Source: MED-G105 sp050331095
GTDB lineage: Bacteria; Pseudomonadota; Alphaproteobacteria; Caulobacterales; Parvularculaceae
Assembly (NCBI GenBank): GCA_050331095.1
Contig: JBHJHE010000019.1
Coordinates: 38,483 to 102,482 of the forward strand
Length of the DNA stretch: 64,000 nt
Direction: 5' to 3'
Position 1 is the first letter of the stretch. Each line of letters begins with the position of its first letter. The notes beneath the pieces are model-generated. The model ran no database searches. It was not told the DNA's origin and saw only the letters and a list, made by a program, of their open reading frames with translations. Below are positions 27,786-35,947 of the stretch, in pieces. The position numbers were made by a program, and so were the translations under genes.

Positions 27786-28073
27786 TCACCAGCGTTTCGT
27801 TTTGAGATTGTGGACGTGCACGTGCGCGCCTTTGGCGGCGTCGGCGACCATCCGGCCGATGTCTTCGCCGTACTTCACGACCGTGTCGCCCTCGGCGAGA
27901 TCGCTCAGCGCCACCTTGTGGCCGATGGGCACGTTTTCTTTGGCGACGAGCCGGAAGTCGCTGTCGTCTTCCGTCACGACGCAGAGCATCTCCTGTCCGG
28001 CCTCAAGGCCCTCGACGACGACGACGCCCACATTGTCGGCCCGGCTGTGGACAAGCAGGTGCGGTGCGCTCAC
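27786..28073 (-). CDS. suyA: (2R)-sulfolactate sulfo-lyase, small (alpha) subunit SuyA
   Basis: 95-residue SAF-domain protein. SAF domains form the small subunit of the altronate dehydratase/sulfolactate lyase family. The visible signature is VHSRADNVGVVV near the start and IPIGHKV-type sequence (here VPIGHKVAL at about 54-62), followed by GEDIGRM. It is the first gene of the minus-strand operon and lies seven bases before suyB. The 116 bases upstream contain an AT-rich stretch with a TCTTAT half-site on the minus strand, shared with the divergent gntR gene. Paired subunit size and order match SuyA-SuyB. Confidence 0.87.
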   Translation of the reverse strand: MSAPHLLVHSRADNVGVVVVEGLEAGQEMLCVVTEDDSDFRLVAKENVPIGHKVALSDLAEGDTVVKYGEDIGRMVADAAKGAHVHVHNLKTKRW

Positions 28074-28130
28074 GGAAACTCCCTCTGGTCAGCTTTCGCC
28101 GAGCCCAAGCGTCGGCGTTAAGAATTCTTC

Positions 28131-28152
28131 TATATGATACATTATAAGAGCC
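28131..28152. promoter_or_regulatory. AT-rich imperfect palindrome between suyA and gntR, candidate operator
   Basis: The stretch TATATGATACATTATAAGAG is one of the few AT-rich patches in the window and is framed by TCTATA and TATAAGA arms. On the minus strand it carries TCTTAT, the core of the palindrome at 28958-28971. It lies in the divergent promoter region, where autoregulation by the GntR protein would be expected. It is a weak match outside the core. Confidence 0.35.
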
Positions 28153-28189
28153 ATTAGACAATCAGCGCGACCATGACGATACTCGTTAG

Positions 28190-28927
28190 ATGGTGTTGAC
28201 GGCCAGAGACGCGGAACGACCCGGCCTGCGCCCGCTTTACCAACAGGTGCGGGACTTGTTCCGGGCGCGAATTTCGTCCGGCGCATGGCGACCGGCGGCG
28301 GCGCTGCCGAGCGAGCAGTCGCTTGCGGCGGAGCTTGGCGTCAGTCAAGGCACGGTCCGCAAGGCGCTCGACTCCCTCGTCGCGGAGAACCTCGTCGAGC
28401 GCCGCCAAGGCAAGGGCACCTTCGTCGCCCGTCACACCCAGGAAAGCGCCCACTTCCGCTTCTTCAAGATCGCCGCGGACGATGGCGGCGCCGCGACGCC
28501 GACCTGCGAGACGTCGGCGGTGACGCGACGCGCCCCGACGGGCGACGAGCGCGAAAAACTGGCCCTCGCCGCCCGCGCCAGCGTTTTCGAAATCGCGCGC
28601 ACGCGCCTTGTCTCGGGGGCGGCGAAGCTGCGCGAAACGATCGTCGTCTCCGCCTCGGCGTTTCCCAATCTCGACGCCCACCAACCGTTGCCGAACACGC
28701 TCTACACTTTCTACCAGGAGCGTTACGACGTCTCAATCGTCGGCGCGGCGGAGCGTGTTAAGGCGGTCGCCGCGTCCGCCCACGACGCGCGCGCGCTCGG
28801 CCTCGTCGAGGGCGCGCCCGTGTTATTCGTCGAGCGGGTCGCTTTCGACCTCAATCGCCGGCCCGTGGAGCGACGGCTCAGCCGTTTCGCCACCGACGAT
28901 TTTCACTATATGGCGGAATTGACGTGA
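28190..28927 (+). CDS. GntR/HutC-family transcription regulator of the sulfonate island
   Basis: 245 residues. The winged helix-turn-helix domain covers about 12-80 (PLYQQVRDLF, LPSEQSLAAELGVSQGTVRKAL, GKGTFVA) and a UTRA effector-binding domain follows (LPNTLYTFYQERYDVSI, VEGAPVLFVERVAFD, ERRLSRFATDDFHY). UTRA domains bind small sugars, sugar phosphates or amino-acid derivatives. The gene lies between suyA (divergent) and the sulfolactaldehyde dehydrogenase operon (same strand), so it probably controls both, with SQ, sulfofructose or sulfolactate as candidate inducers. The ATG at 28190 has no strong ribosome site, which suggests low expression or a start one or two codons later (GTG, TTG). 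Confidence 0.85.
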   Translation: MVLTARDAERPGLRPLYQQVRDLFRARISSGAWRPAAALPSEQSLAAELGVSQGTVRKALDSLVAENLVERRQGKGTFVARHTQESAHFRFFKIAADDGGAATPTCETSAVTRRAPTGDEREKLALAARASVFEIARTRLVSGAAKLRETIVVSASAFPNLDAHQPLPNTLYTFYQERYDVSIVGAAERVKAVAASAHDARALGLVEGAPVLFVERVAFDLNRRPVERRLSRFATDDFHYMAELT

Positions 28928-28957
28928 GACGCCGACGCGCTGGTTGCGCCGGCGCAA

Positions 28958-28971
28958 GTCTTATGTAAGAC
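28958..28971. promoter_or_regulatory. Perfect palindrome GTCTTA-TG-TAAGAC, probable GntR operator
   Basis: Six-base arms GTCTTA/TAAGAC around a TG centre lie 23 bases before the ATG of the sulfolactaldehyde dehydrogenase gene and 30 bases after gntR. Size and symmetry fit GntR-family operators, and the site is placed where a repressor would block the operon promoter. Related sequences occur at 42075-42088 and 21088-21101. Confidence 0.6.
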
Positions 28972-28994
28972 ATCATTTAACGAAGGAGCGCGGC

Positions 28995-30431
28995 ATGCGG
29001 TTTCGCGAAGCGAACTTCATCAATGGCGAATGGGTCGCCGCGACGGGCGACCAGATCGACGTCGTCAATCCGGCGACCGGCGAGCGCATCGGCGGCGTTC
29101 CGAAATTCGGCCGCGCGGAAACGGCGCGCGCGATCGCCGCCGCGTCGGAAGCGTTTGACGGCTGGCGCGCGACGACGGCGGACGAACGCGCCGACAAGCT
29201 TCGCGCGATGCACGACGCGCTGAAGGCCCAGCGCCAGGCGCTCGCCGAAATCCTGACGACGGAGATGGGCAAGCCCCTCGCCGAAGCGGCCGGAGAAATC
29301 GCCTTCGGGGCGCGGTTCTTCCGATGGTTCGGCGAGGAGGCGCGGCGCATCTATGGCGACGTCATTCCCTCGCCCTGGCCGGGCAAGCGCATCGTCGTGA
29401 CGAAGGAGCCTGTCGGCGTCGTCGGCGCGATCACGCCGTGGAACTTCCCGAGTTCGATGATCGCGCGGAAACTCGCCGCGGCCCTCGCCGCCGGCTGCAC
29501 GATGGTGGTGAAGCCCGCCTCGCAGACGCCTTTCTCCGCCCTGGCCTTCGGCGACGTGGCGACGGACGTCGGCCTGCCCGCCGGCGTCCTCAACGTCGTC
29601 ACGGGATCGGCGTCGGAAATCGCCGCGGAGATGTGCGAGAACCCGAAGGTCCGCAAGATCACGTTCACCGGCTCCACCGAGGTCGGCAAGAAGCTCGCCG
29701 CGCAAGCCGGCGCGCAGATGAAGCGCGTCTCCATGGAGCTCGGCGGCAACGCCCCGTTCATCGTCTTCGACGACGCCGACCTCGACGCGGCGGTTCGTGG
29801 CGCGATGATCGCCAAGTTCCGAAACAGCGGCCAGACGTGCGTGTGCGCCAATCGGATCTACGTCCAGTCGGGGGTCTACGACGCGTTCGCGGCGAAGCTT
29901 GCCGACGCCGTCCGGGCGCTGAAGGTCGGCGACGGCAGGGAGGACGGCGTCGACCAGGGCCCGATGATCGATCAATCCGCCGTCGAAAAGGTCGAGGAGC
30001 ACATCGCTGACGCGACGGCGAAAGGCGGCGCGGTCGCGGTCGGCGGCGCGCGCCACGAAAAAGGCGGCTCATTCTTCGAACCGACGCTGATCACCGGCGC
30101 GACGACCGAAATGAAGGTCGCGCGCGAGGAGACGTTCGGCCCCCTCGCCCCGCTCTTCGCCTTCAAAACCGAAGACGAAGCGATCGCCATGGCGAACGAC
30201 ACCGAATACGGCCTCGCCTGCTACGCCTACACAAGCGACCTCGGCCGCGCCTGGCGCCTGACCGAACGCCTCGATTACGGCATGGTCGGGATCAACGAAG
30301 GCATGGTCTCTTCGGAAGTGGCGCCCTTTGGCGGCTTCAAGGATTCCGGCGTCGGCAAGGAAGGCTCGAAGTACGGGATCGACGACTACGTCAACGTCAA
30401 ATACGCGCTGTTCGGCGGCCTGAACGTCTGA
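28995..30431 (+). CDS. GabD-like aldehyde dehydrogenase, probable sulfolactaldehyde dehydrogenase
   Basis: 478-residue NAD(P)-dependent aldehyde dehydrogenase closest to succinate-semialdehyde dehydrogenases. Catalytic Cys282 is in NSGQTC and general-base Glu248 in SMELGGNAPF. The cofactor motif FTGSTEVGK is present. In this setting it would oxidise 3-sulfolactaldehyde, the aldolase product, to (S)-sulfolactate, as SlaB does in the sulfo-Entner-Doudoroff pathway. This is what links the sugar half of the island to the suy half. ATG 28995 follows AAGGAG, and longer readings would place the palindromic operator inside the gene. True GabD activity on succinate semialdehyde cannot be excluded. Confidence 0.8.
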   Translation: MRFREANFINGEWVAATGDQIDVVNPATGERIGGVPKFGRAETARAIAAASEAFDGWRATTADERADKLRAMHDALKAQRQALAEILTTEMGKPLAEAAGEIAFGARFFRWFGEEARRIYGDVIPSPWPGKRIVVTKEPVGVVGAITPWNFPSSMIARKLAAALAAGCTMVVKPASQTPFSALAFGDVATDVGLPAGVLNVVTGSASEIAAEMCENPKVRKITFTGSTEVGKKLAAQAGAQMKRVSMELGGNAPFIVFDDADLDAAVRGAMIAKFRNSGQTCVCANRIYVQSGVYDAFAAKLADAVRALKVGDGREDGVDQGPMIDQSAVEKVEEHIADATAKGGAVAVGGARHEKGGSFFEPTLITGATTEMKVAREETFGPLAPLFAFKTEDEAIAMANDTEYGLACYAYTSDLGRAWRLTERLDYGMVGINEGMVSSEVAPFGGFKDSGVGKEGSKYGIDDYVNVKYALFGGLNV

Positions 30432-30455
30432 CCGCGAACGGGAGGCGCAAGCGAC

Positions 30456-31385
30456 ATGGCGAGCGTTCTCTGCGTCGGCCACGCGGTTCAGGACTACGTT
30501 TTCTCCGTAGACGCCATCCCCGCGACGGCGGACAAGCATCGCGCGCGCGGCTTTAGCGCCGGCGGCGGCGGCCCGGCCGCGAACGCCGCGGTCGCGGTGT
30601 CACGGCTTGGCGGGCGCGCGATCCTCGCCGCGCGCGTCGGCGACGACCGCGTCGGACGGGAGATGACGGACGATCTGACCGCTGAAGGCGTCGACGCGTC
30701 GCGGGTCCGACGCTTCGCCAACTGTCGATCCTCCGTCTCCGCCGTGATGGTGGACCCGCGCGGCGAGCGGATGATCGTCAATCATCTCGACGCGTCGCTG
30801 CCGCAGGATCCCGGCTGGCTCCTCGCTGACTTGCCCCTCGGGCTCGACGCCGTTTTGGGCGACGTGCGCTGGCCCGCCGGGTCGGCGGCGGCGCTCTCCT
30901 GGGCGCGGGCGGAGGGTCTGCCGGCGGTTCTCGACGCCGACCGCACGCGGCCGGAGGACCGCTTCGTCCTCGAAGCGGCGAGCCATGTGGCGTTCTCAGC
31001 CTCCGGCCTTGTCGATTACGCAGGGAGCGCCGACCTTGAGGGCGGCGCCCGCCTCGCCGCCGAACGGCTCCGCGCCTGGGTCTGCGTCACCGACGGCGCG
31101 CGGGGCGCCTGCGCCGTAGACGGACGGTCCGACGCTTCGCGTCGGGCGCGTTGGATCGGCGGGTTTTCCGTCGACGCCGTCGACACCCTTGGCGCCGGCG
31201 ACGTCTGGCACGGCGCGTTCGCCCTCGCTCTCGGCGAGGGGCGCGGCGAAGACGACGCCGTCCGGTTCGCGAACGCCGCCGCCGCCGTCAAAGTCACGCG
31301 CGTCGGCGGCCGCGCCGGCGCGCCGAACCGCGCCGAAACCCTCGCCTTCCTGGAAGACGCGAAAGAATTGGAGCCCGCCAAATGA
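30456..31385 (+). CDS. PfkB-family sugar kinase, probable 6-deoxy-6-sulfofructose kinase
   Basis: 309-residue ribokinase/PfkB carbohydrate kinase. N-terminal substrate motif GGGGPAANAAVAVSRLGG at about 36-53 and C-terminal anion hole plus base DTLGAGDVWHGAF at 243-255 with catalytic Asp249. Family relatives include fructokinases and YihV. In this operon it would phosphorylate sulfofructose at C1. ATGA overlap with the aldolase gene (31382) couples the two steps. Substrate is inferred from neighbours, as PfkB sequences rarely reveal it. Confidence 0.78.
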   Translation: MASVLCVGHAVQDYVFSVDAIPATADKHRARGFSAGGGGPAANAAVAVSRLGGRAILAARVGDDRVGREMTDDLTAEGVDASRVRRFANCRSSVSAVMVDPRGERMIVNHLDASLPQDPGWLLADLPLGLDAVLGDVRWPAGSAAALSWARAEGLPAVLDADRTRPEDRFVLEAASHVAFSASGLVDYAGSADLEGGARLAAERLRAWVCVTDGARGACAVDGRSDASRRARWIGGFSVDAVDTLGAGDVWHGAFALALGEGRGEDDAVRFANAAAAVKVTRVGGRAGAPNRAETLAFLEDAKELEPAK

Positions 31386-32425
31386 GCCTTTCCGCCGGCA
31401 AGCTCTGGGGCCTCAGACGGCTCGCGGACAAGAACGGCCGCTTCAAAATGACGGCCGTCGACCAACGTCCGCCTATCAAAAATCCGATCCGGGAGAAGCG
31501 CGGGCTCGCAGAAGCTCCGTGGGAGGACGTCGCCGGCTTCAAAGCCATGCTGATCGAGGAACTGCAGTCGGAATCGACCGCCATGCTGCTCGATCCGCAT
31601 TACGCCTACCCCCGCGCGATCTCGCTCTACAACCCGGCGAAGGGCCTCATCCTGACGCTCGAGGACTCCGTCTTCGAGGAGACGCCCGGCGGGCGGCTGT
31701 CGTCGGAGATCGACGACTGGTCCGTGCAAAAAATAAAACGTGTCGGAGGCGACGCCGTCAAAGTGCTCGCCTGGTATCGTCCCGACGCCGCGCCGCACGT
31801 ATGCGCCCGCCAGCGGGCGTTCACCGCGCGCATCGGCGAGGCCTGCGCGCGCTACGACATTCCGTTCGTGTTCGAACTGCTTGTCTATCCTCTTAAGAAA
31901 GACGCCGAACGGACAAGCGACTATGTTGAAATGAAAACGAAAAAACCCGAGCTCGTCATAGACAGCGTGCGCGAGTTCGCCGACGCGCGCTACGGCGTCG
32001 ACCTCTTCAAACTCGAAAGCCCTGTGGCGGCCGAAGACGCGCCCGGCGTCGACGGCCCTGACGCCGCCGAAGCGCAAAAATGGTTCGACGAGCTCGGCGC
32101 CGCCGCGGGGCGGCCGTGGGTGATGCTGTCCGCCGGCGCCGGCATGGCGGCGTTCAAAAACATCCTGACGCACGCGTACAAAGCCGGCGCGTCGGGCTAC
32201 CTCGCCGGCCGCGCGATCTGGCTCGAGGCGTTCAACAACTTTCCTGACTGGGACGCGATCCGCGCGGACTTGAGGTCGAAGGCGGCGCCCTACATGCGTG
32301 AGCTGAACGAGTTGACGGACGCGAACGCGACGCCGTGGACGGACCACCCGCGTTACGCCGACGGCGTCGACGTCTCGCCCGCGGACGCCGGCTTCCGCGC
32401 CGCCTACCGCGATTTTGGAGCGTAA
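31382..32425 (+). CDS. LacD-type class I aldolase, probable 6-deoxy-6-sulfofructose-1-phosphate aldolase
   Basis: 347-residue class I aldolase of the tagatose-1,6-bisphosphate aldolase (LacD) family, a TIM barrel using a Schiff-base lysine. The candidate lysine is Lys210 in VDLFKLESP. Other barrel signs are AVDQRPP at 25-31, AMLLDPHYAYP at 67-77, AVKVLAWYRPD at 125-135 and the phosphate-binding AGRAIW at 275-280. YihT of the E. coli sulfoglycolytic pathway belongs to this family. It would cleave sulfofructose 1-phosphate to DHAP and sulfolactaldehyde. Start ATG overlaps the kinase stop. A LacD enzyme for tagatose bisphosphate is the alternative, but no galactose or tagatose genes are nearby. 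Confidence 0.8.
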   Translation: MSLSAGKLWGLRRLADKNGRFKMTAVDQRPPIKNPIREKRGLAEAPWEDVAGFKAMLIEELQSESTAMLLDPHYAYPRAISLYNPAKGLILTLEDSVFEETPGGRLSSEIDDWSVQKIKRVGGDAVKVLAWYRPDAAPHVCARQRAFTARIGEACARYDIPFVFELLVYPLKKDAERTSDYVEMKTKKPELVIDSVREFADARYGVDLFKLESPVAAEDAPGVDGPDAAEAQKWFDELGAAAGRPWVMLSAGAGMAAFKNILTHAYKAGASGYLAGRAIWLEAFNNFPDWDAIRADLRSKAAPYMRELNELTDANATPWTDHPRYADGVDVSPADAGFRAAYRDFGA

Positions 32426-33823
32426 ATGATGGCCCTCACCTATGGCGTCGCCGCCCTTGGCCGCCCGACCTTCGACGTGGCGTTCGCGGAGGAAAAGATG
32501 GCGGCCGCCTTCGCCGCTCTAGAGCGCGCCGGCGTCGAAACCGTCGGCCCGCGCGAACTTCTGTTCGACGCGGACGCCGCGGCGCGGGCGATCGGCGAGC
32601 TGACAGCCCGGCCCCTCGACGCCCTCGTCATCCTCCAGGTGACGTTCACCGACGCGACGATGACCGTCCGCCTCGCGAAAGAGGCGACGGCGCCGGTGGC
32701 GATCTGGGCGATCCCCGAGCCGCGTCTTGGCGGAAGGTTGCGGCTCAATGCTTTTTGCGGCCTGAACCTCGCCGCCCACGCCCTCGGGCGGGCGGGCGTT
32801 CCCCATGGCTGGCTTTACGCCGACCCCGACAGCGCATCGATTGCCGACGATCTGCGCGCGCTCGCCGAGCCGGCGAAGCTTCGTCCGAGCGCGGCCCAAA
32901 AGTCCGACGCCGCGCCGAACGACGCCGCAAAGCGCGCGCTGGACGCGCTCCGCGGCGCCAAGATAACGGTCGTCGGCGAACATCCCGCCGGGTTCGACAC
33001 CTGCAGCTACGACGCTGCGGAACTCTCGAAGCTGGCGGATCTCAGCGTCGAGACGATTGATCTAGACGCGTTGTTCGCGAAGGCGCGCGAGGCCGACGAC
33101 GCGCGCGTCGCGACGACCCGGGCCGCCGTCGCCGCCAACCTGGACGGCCTTGACGATGTCGACCAGCCGCAGCTGGACCGGTCTTTACGCGTTTTTTCCG
33201 CGCTCGAAGACGTGGCGTCGGACACAGGCGCGCGCGGCCTCGCCGTGCGCTGCTGGCCGGAGACGTTTACGGAGTATGGTTGCGCCGCCTGCGGACCGAT
33301 GGCCATGATGAACGAACGCCGCACGCCGAGCGCCTGCGAAGCCGACGTCTACGGCTCGTTCTCGGCCATGCTCTTGCAGGAACTCGCCGACGAGCCCGTC
33401 TGGATGGCCGATCTCGTCGACCTCGATTTCGACGACGACACCGGCGTCTTCTGGCATTGCGGCCTCGCGCCCCTCTCGATGTGCGACCCGGAAGCTAGGC
33501 CCGAGGCGACGATCCACACCAACCGCAAAATGCCGCTTCTACACCAGTTCCCGCTGAAACCCGGCGAATTCACGACTGCGCGCCTTTCCCAGTCCCGCGG
33601 CGAGACGAAGCTCGTCATCGGCCACGGCGAGTTCCTTCGCAAGCCGATGGCGTTTACGGGAACGTCGGGGGTCATGCGCCTCGATCGACCTGCGCGCGAG
33701 GTGTGCGGAACGATCGTCGACGAAGGTCTCGAACACCATTACGCGATCGCCTATGGCGATCATCGCGACGCTTTGCGCGGCGTCGCATTCGCGCTGAAGC
33801 TGCCCGTGCTGGAGCTCGCCTGA
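32426..33823 (+). CDS. L-fucose/L-arabinose isomerase-fold protein, candidate sulfoquinovose isomerase
   Basis: 465 residues with the two-part FucI/AraA architecture: a Rossmann-like N-terminal half and a C-terminal half carrying the family signature RCWPETF at about 275-281, SACEADVYG with probable metal ligand Glu305, MADLVDLD with Asp329, and FWHCGLAP with His344. These Mn-dependent enzymes interconvert aldoses and ketoses. Between a kinase/aldolase pair and a glycosidase, the missing step is SQ to sulfofructose, so this is the natural candidate. It replaces YihS, which belongs to a different fold. Some reported EMP-type SQ pathways also use a non-YihS isomerase. Its start abuts the aldolase stop (TAAATG). 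Confidence 0.7.
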   Translation: MMALTYGVAALGRPTFDVAFAEEKMAAAFAALERAGVETVGPRELLFDADAAARAIGELTARPLDALVILQVTFTDATMTVRLAKEATAPVAIWAIPEPRLGGRLRLNAFCGLNLAAHALGRAGVPHGWLYADPDSASIADDLRALAEPAKLRPSAAQKSDAAPNDAAKRALDALRGAKITVVGEHPAGFDTCSYDAAELSKLADLSVETIDLDALFAKAREADDARVATTRAAVAANLDGLDDVDQPQLDRSLRVFSALEDVASDTGARGLAVRCWPETFTEYGCAACGPMAMMNERRTPSACEADVYGSFSAMLLQELADEPVWMADLVDLDFDDDTGVFWHCGLAPLSMCDPEARPEATIHTNRKMPLLHQFPLKPGEFTTARLSQSRGETKLVIGHGEFLRKPMAFTGTSGVMRLDRPAREVCGTIVDEGLEHHYAIAYGDHRDALRGVAFALKLPVLELA

Positions 33824-33825
33824 GC

Positions 33826-35898
33826 ATGGTCGCATTCGACGCGGCGCGCCTCGCCGAGGCCCCGTTTCCCTTTGTCGACAACGCCGCGTCGCCTCAGCGA
33901 GAGGGCCGCGGCGTCGTCGCCCTGGAGACGAACCTCGGGCGCTTGCGCGTCAGCCTGCACGATTTCGGCGCGCGTCTGCGCCGCGGGCCGACGCCGGCGC
34001 GGGACTACGGGCTTCTTTGCGGGACCGTCGAAGAGGCGATCGTCGCCGTGCGCGAGGGCCCCGACGCGATCGTCATTGAAAACGCCGACCATCAGTTGAC
34101 GATCGATCGGCGCACGCTCGCGATCTCCCTTCGTCGCGGCGAAAACCTCGTCATCCGGTCGTCCACGGACGGTCATTTCGTGAAGCCCCATCGCCTGGCG
34201 CCGTTCTCGCGCGCCGCCGACGGCTGGCTCGCCCACTTCGACCTGTTCTCGGGCGAAGCCGTCTACGGTCTCGGCGAAAAGTGGAGCGCCCTCAACAAGC
34301 GCGGCCAACTAATCCGCTCGTTCAACCACGACGCCCTCGGCGTCAACGCGGAGGCGTCCTACAAAAACGCGCCCTTTGCGTGGAGCCCGGACGGCTGGGG
34401 CGTCTTCTGCCACACGCCCTCGCCCGTGACCCACGGCGTCGGGTTCGCGCCGTGGTCGCACCGGTCCTATGGCCTCCTCGTCGAAGACGAAAGCCTTGAC
34501 CTTTTCCTTTTGAGCGGCGCCGACGGCCCGGCGCTCGTAAAACAGTACACCGATCTCACAGGCCGGGCGCCGGCGCCGCCGGACTGGTCCCTCGGCGTCA
34601 TCGTTTCCAAGGCGTATTATCAAGACGCGGACGAGCTTCTCGCCAAGGCGCGCGAAGCGCGGGCCCGCCAGATGCCGAGCGACGTGAACACGCTCGACGG
34701 ACGCGCCTGGCTCGACACGGAGAAACGCTTCGCCTTCGAATGGGACCCGATACGGTATCCGGACCCCCCGAAAGTGCTCAGTGAGCTCAAGGCGCTGAAC
34801 TATAAGGTTTGCGTCTGGGAGTACCCGCTCGTCTCCGTCCGCAACCCGCTCTTCGACGAGCTCGCCGCGAAAGGCTGGCTCCTGAAGGACCGGCGCACGG
34901 GCGACGCCTACCGTTATGTCTGGGACCGCGAACCCTTCGGCGACGTCCTGACGCCGCTCCCCGACAGCGGCCTTGTCGACTTCACGCACCCCGACGCCTA
35001 CGCCTATTGGCGCGATCGCCATGCGGAGCTTTTCGCCGTCGGCGTTGACATGATAAAGGCCGACTTCGGCGAACAGGTCGAGGACGACATGCTCGCCCAC
35101 AACGGCGCGACGGGCCGCGAACTCCACAACGTCTACGCCCATTTGTACAATAAATGCGTCTACGAAGCGGCTGAGAAATTCGCAGCGAACGGCGCGTTTC
35201 TGTTCAGCCGCGCCTCGTGGACGGGCTGCCAGCGCTTTCCCTCGCAATGGGGCGGCGATCCGCAGGCGGACTGGGAGGGGCTTGCGGCGAGCATCCGCGG
35301 CGGGCTCTCCTGGGGCATGACCGGCGCGCCGTTCTATGCGACGGACGTCGGCGGCTTTTACGGCGACAAGCGCGACCCGAAACTCTATGTCCGCTGGATT
35401 CAGGCCGCGGTTTTCTCGGCGCACATGCGACTACACGGCGTCGGCGATCGCGAGCCGTGGACCTACGGACCGATCGCGGAGAAAGCCGCGCTCGAAGCCC
35501 TGCGGTTGCGGTATCGCTTGACGCCCTATCTTGCAAAAACCGTACGCCAGGCGAGCGAGACGGGTTTGCCGGTCCAGCGCGCCATGCCCCTCGCCTGCCC
35601 CGACGAACGCGCGGCCTGGAGCTTCGACGGGCAATTCTTCTTCGGCGACGATCTTCTCGTCGCGCCGTGCCTGCGCGATGACGACCGCGTGCGGGTTTAT
35701 CTGCCGCGCGGCGACTGGCGGCGGTTTCCCGGCGGTCAGGCGCTCGCCGGCGGCGCCTGTTACGACCTCCGACTTCAACTCGACGAAATCGCGGTCTTCG
35801 CCCGCGCCGACGCCGAGATCCCGCTCGGGCCCGACGTGCAGCACCTGAACGGCGTCGACGTTCATGCGGCGGCGTCTCATTGGCGTCCGGACGGATAA
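33826..35898 (+). CDS. GH31 alpha-glycosidase, candidate sulfoquinovosidase
   Basis: 690-residue glycoside hydrolase family 31 enzyme without signal peptide, so cytoplasmic. Catalytic nucleophile is Asp413 in MIKADFGEQ and acid/base is Asp478 in QWGGD. The N-terminal half has the YGLGEKW beta-sandwich motif. Overall wording around the active site (FEWDP, VDFTHPDAYAYW, GMTGAPFYATDVGGFYG) looks more like YicI alpha-xylosidases than E. coli YihQ. It has KRFAFEW near residue 300, where YihQ has KRVMWNW with its sulfonate-binding Arg and Trp, so a charged-group pocket is possible but unproven. Context (isomerase, kinase, aldolase, TRAP system) argues for cleavage of SQ glycosides. Starts three bases after the isomerase stop. 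Confidence 0.72.
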   Translation: MVAFDAARLAEAPFPFVDNAASPQREGRGVVALETNLGRLRVSLHDFGARLRRGPTPARDYGLLCGTVEEAIVAVREGPDAIVIENADHQLTIDRRTLAISLRRGENLVIRSSTDGHFVKPHRLAPFSRAADGWLAHFDLFSGEAVYGLGEKWSALNKRGQLIRSFNHDALGVNAEASYKNAPFAWSPDGWGVFCHTPSPVTHGVGFAPWSHRSYGLLVEDESLDLFLLSGADGPALVKQYTDLTGRAPAPPDWSLGVIVSKAYYQDADELLAKAREARARQMPSDVNTLDGRAWLDTEKRFAFEWDPIRYPDPPKVLSELKALNYKVCVWEYPLVSVRNPLFDELAAKGWLLKDRRTGDAYRYVWDREPFGDVLTPLPDSGLVDFTHPDAYAYWRDRHAELFAVGVDMIKADFGEQVEDDMLAHNGATGRELHNVYAHLYNKCVYEAAEKFAANGAFLFSRASWTGCQRFPSQWGGDPQADWEGLAASIRGGLSWGMTGAPFYATDVGGFYGDKRDPKLYVRWIQAAVFSAHMRLHGVGDREPWTYGPIAEKAALEALRLRYRLTPYLAKTVRQASETGLPVQRAMPLACPDERAAWSFDGQFFFGDDLLVAPCLRDDDRVRVYLPRGDWRRFPGGQALAGGACYDLRLQLDEIAVFARADAEIPLGPDVQHLNGVDVHAAASHWRPDG

Positions 35899-35947
35899 GG
35901 CTTAAGCTCGCGGCTCGACGAACGAATCAAAAAAGAACGAGGCGACG

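Noticed and set aside
26612..28073. SAF/UxaA pair as altronate dehydratase
   Set aside because: Subunits are separate and sit with slcC, comC and a sulfite-type exporter. No hexuronate genes are nearby.
28995..33823. Galactose or tagatose operon reading for the kinase and LacD-like aldolase
   Set aside because: No galactose isomerase or PTS gene is present. An aldehyde dehydrogenase and suyAB fit sulfonate metabolism better.
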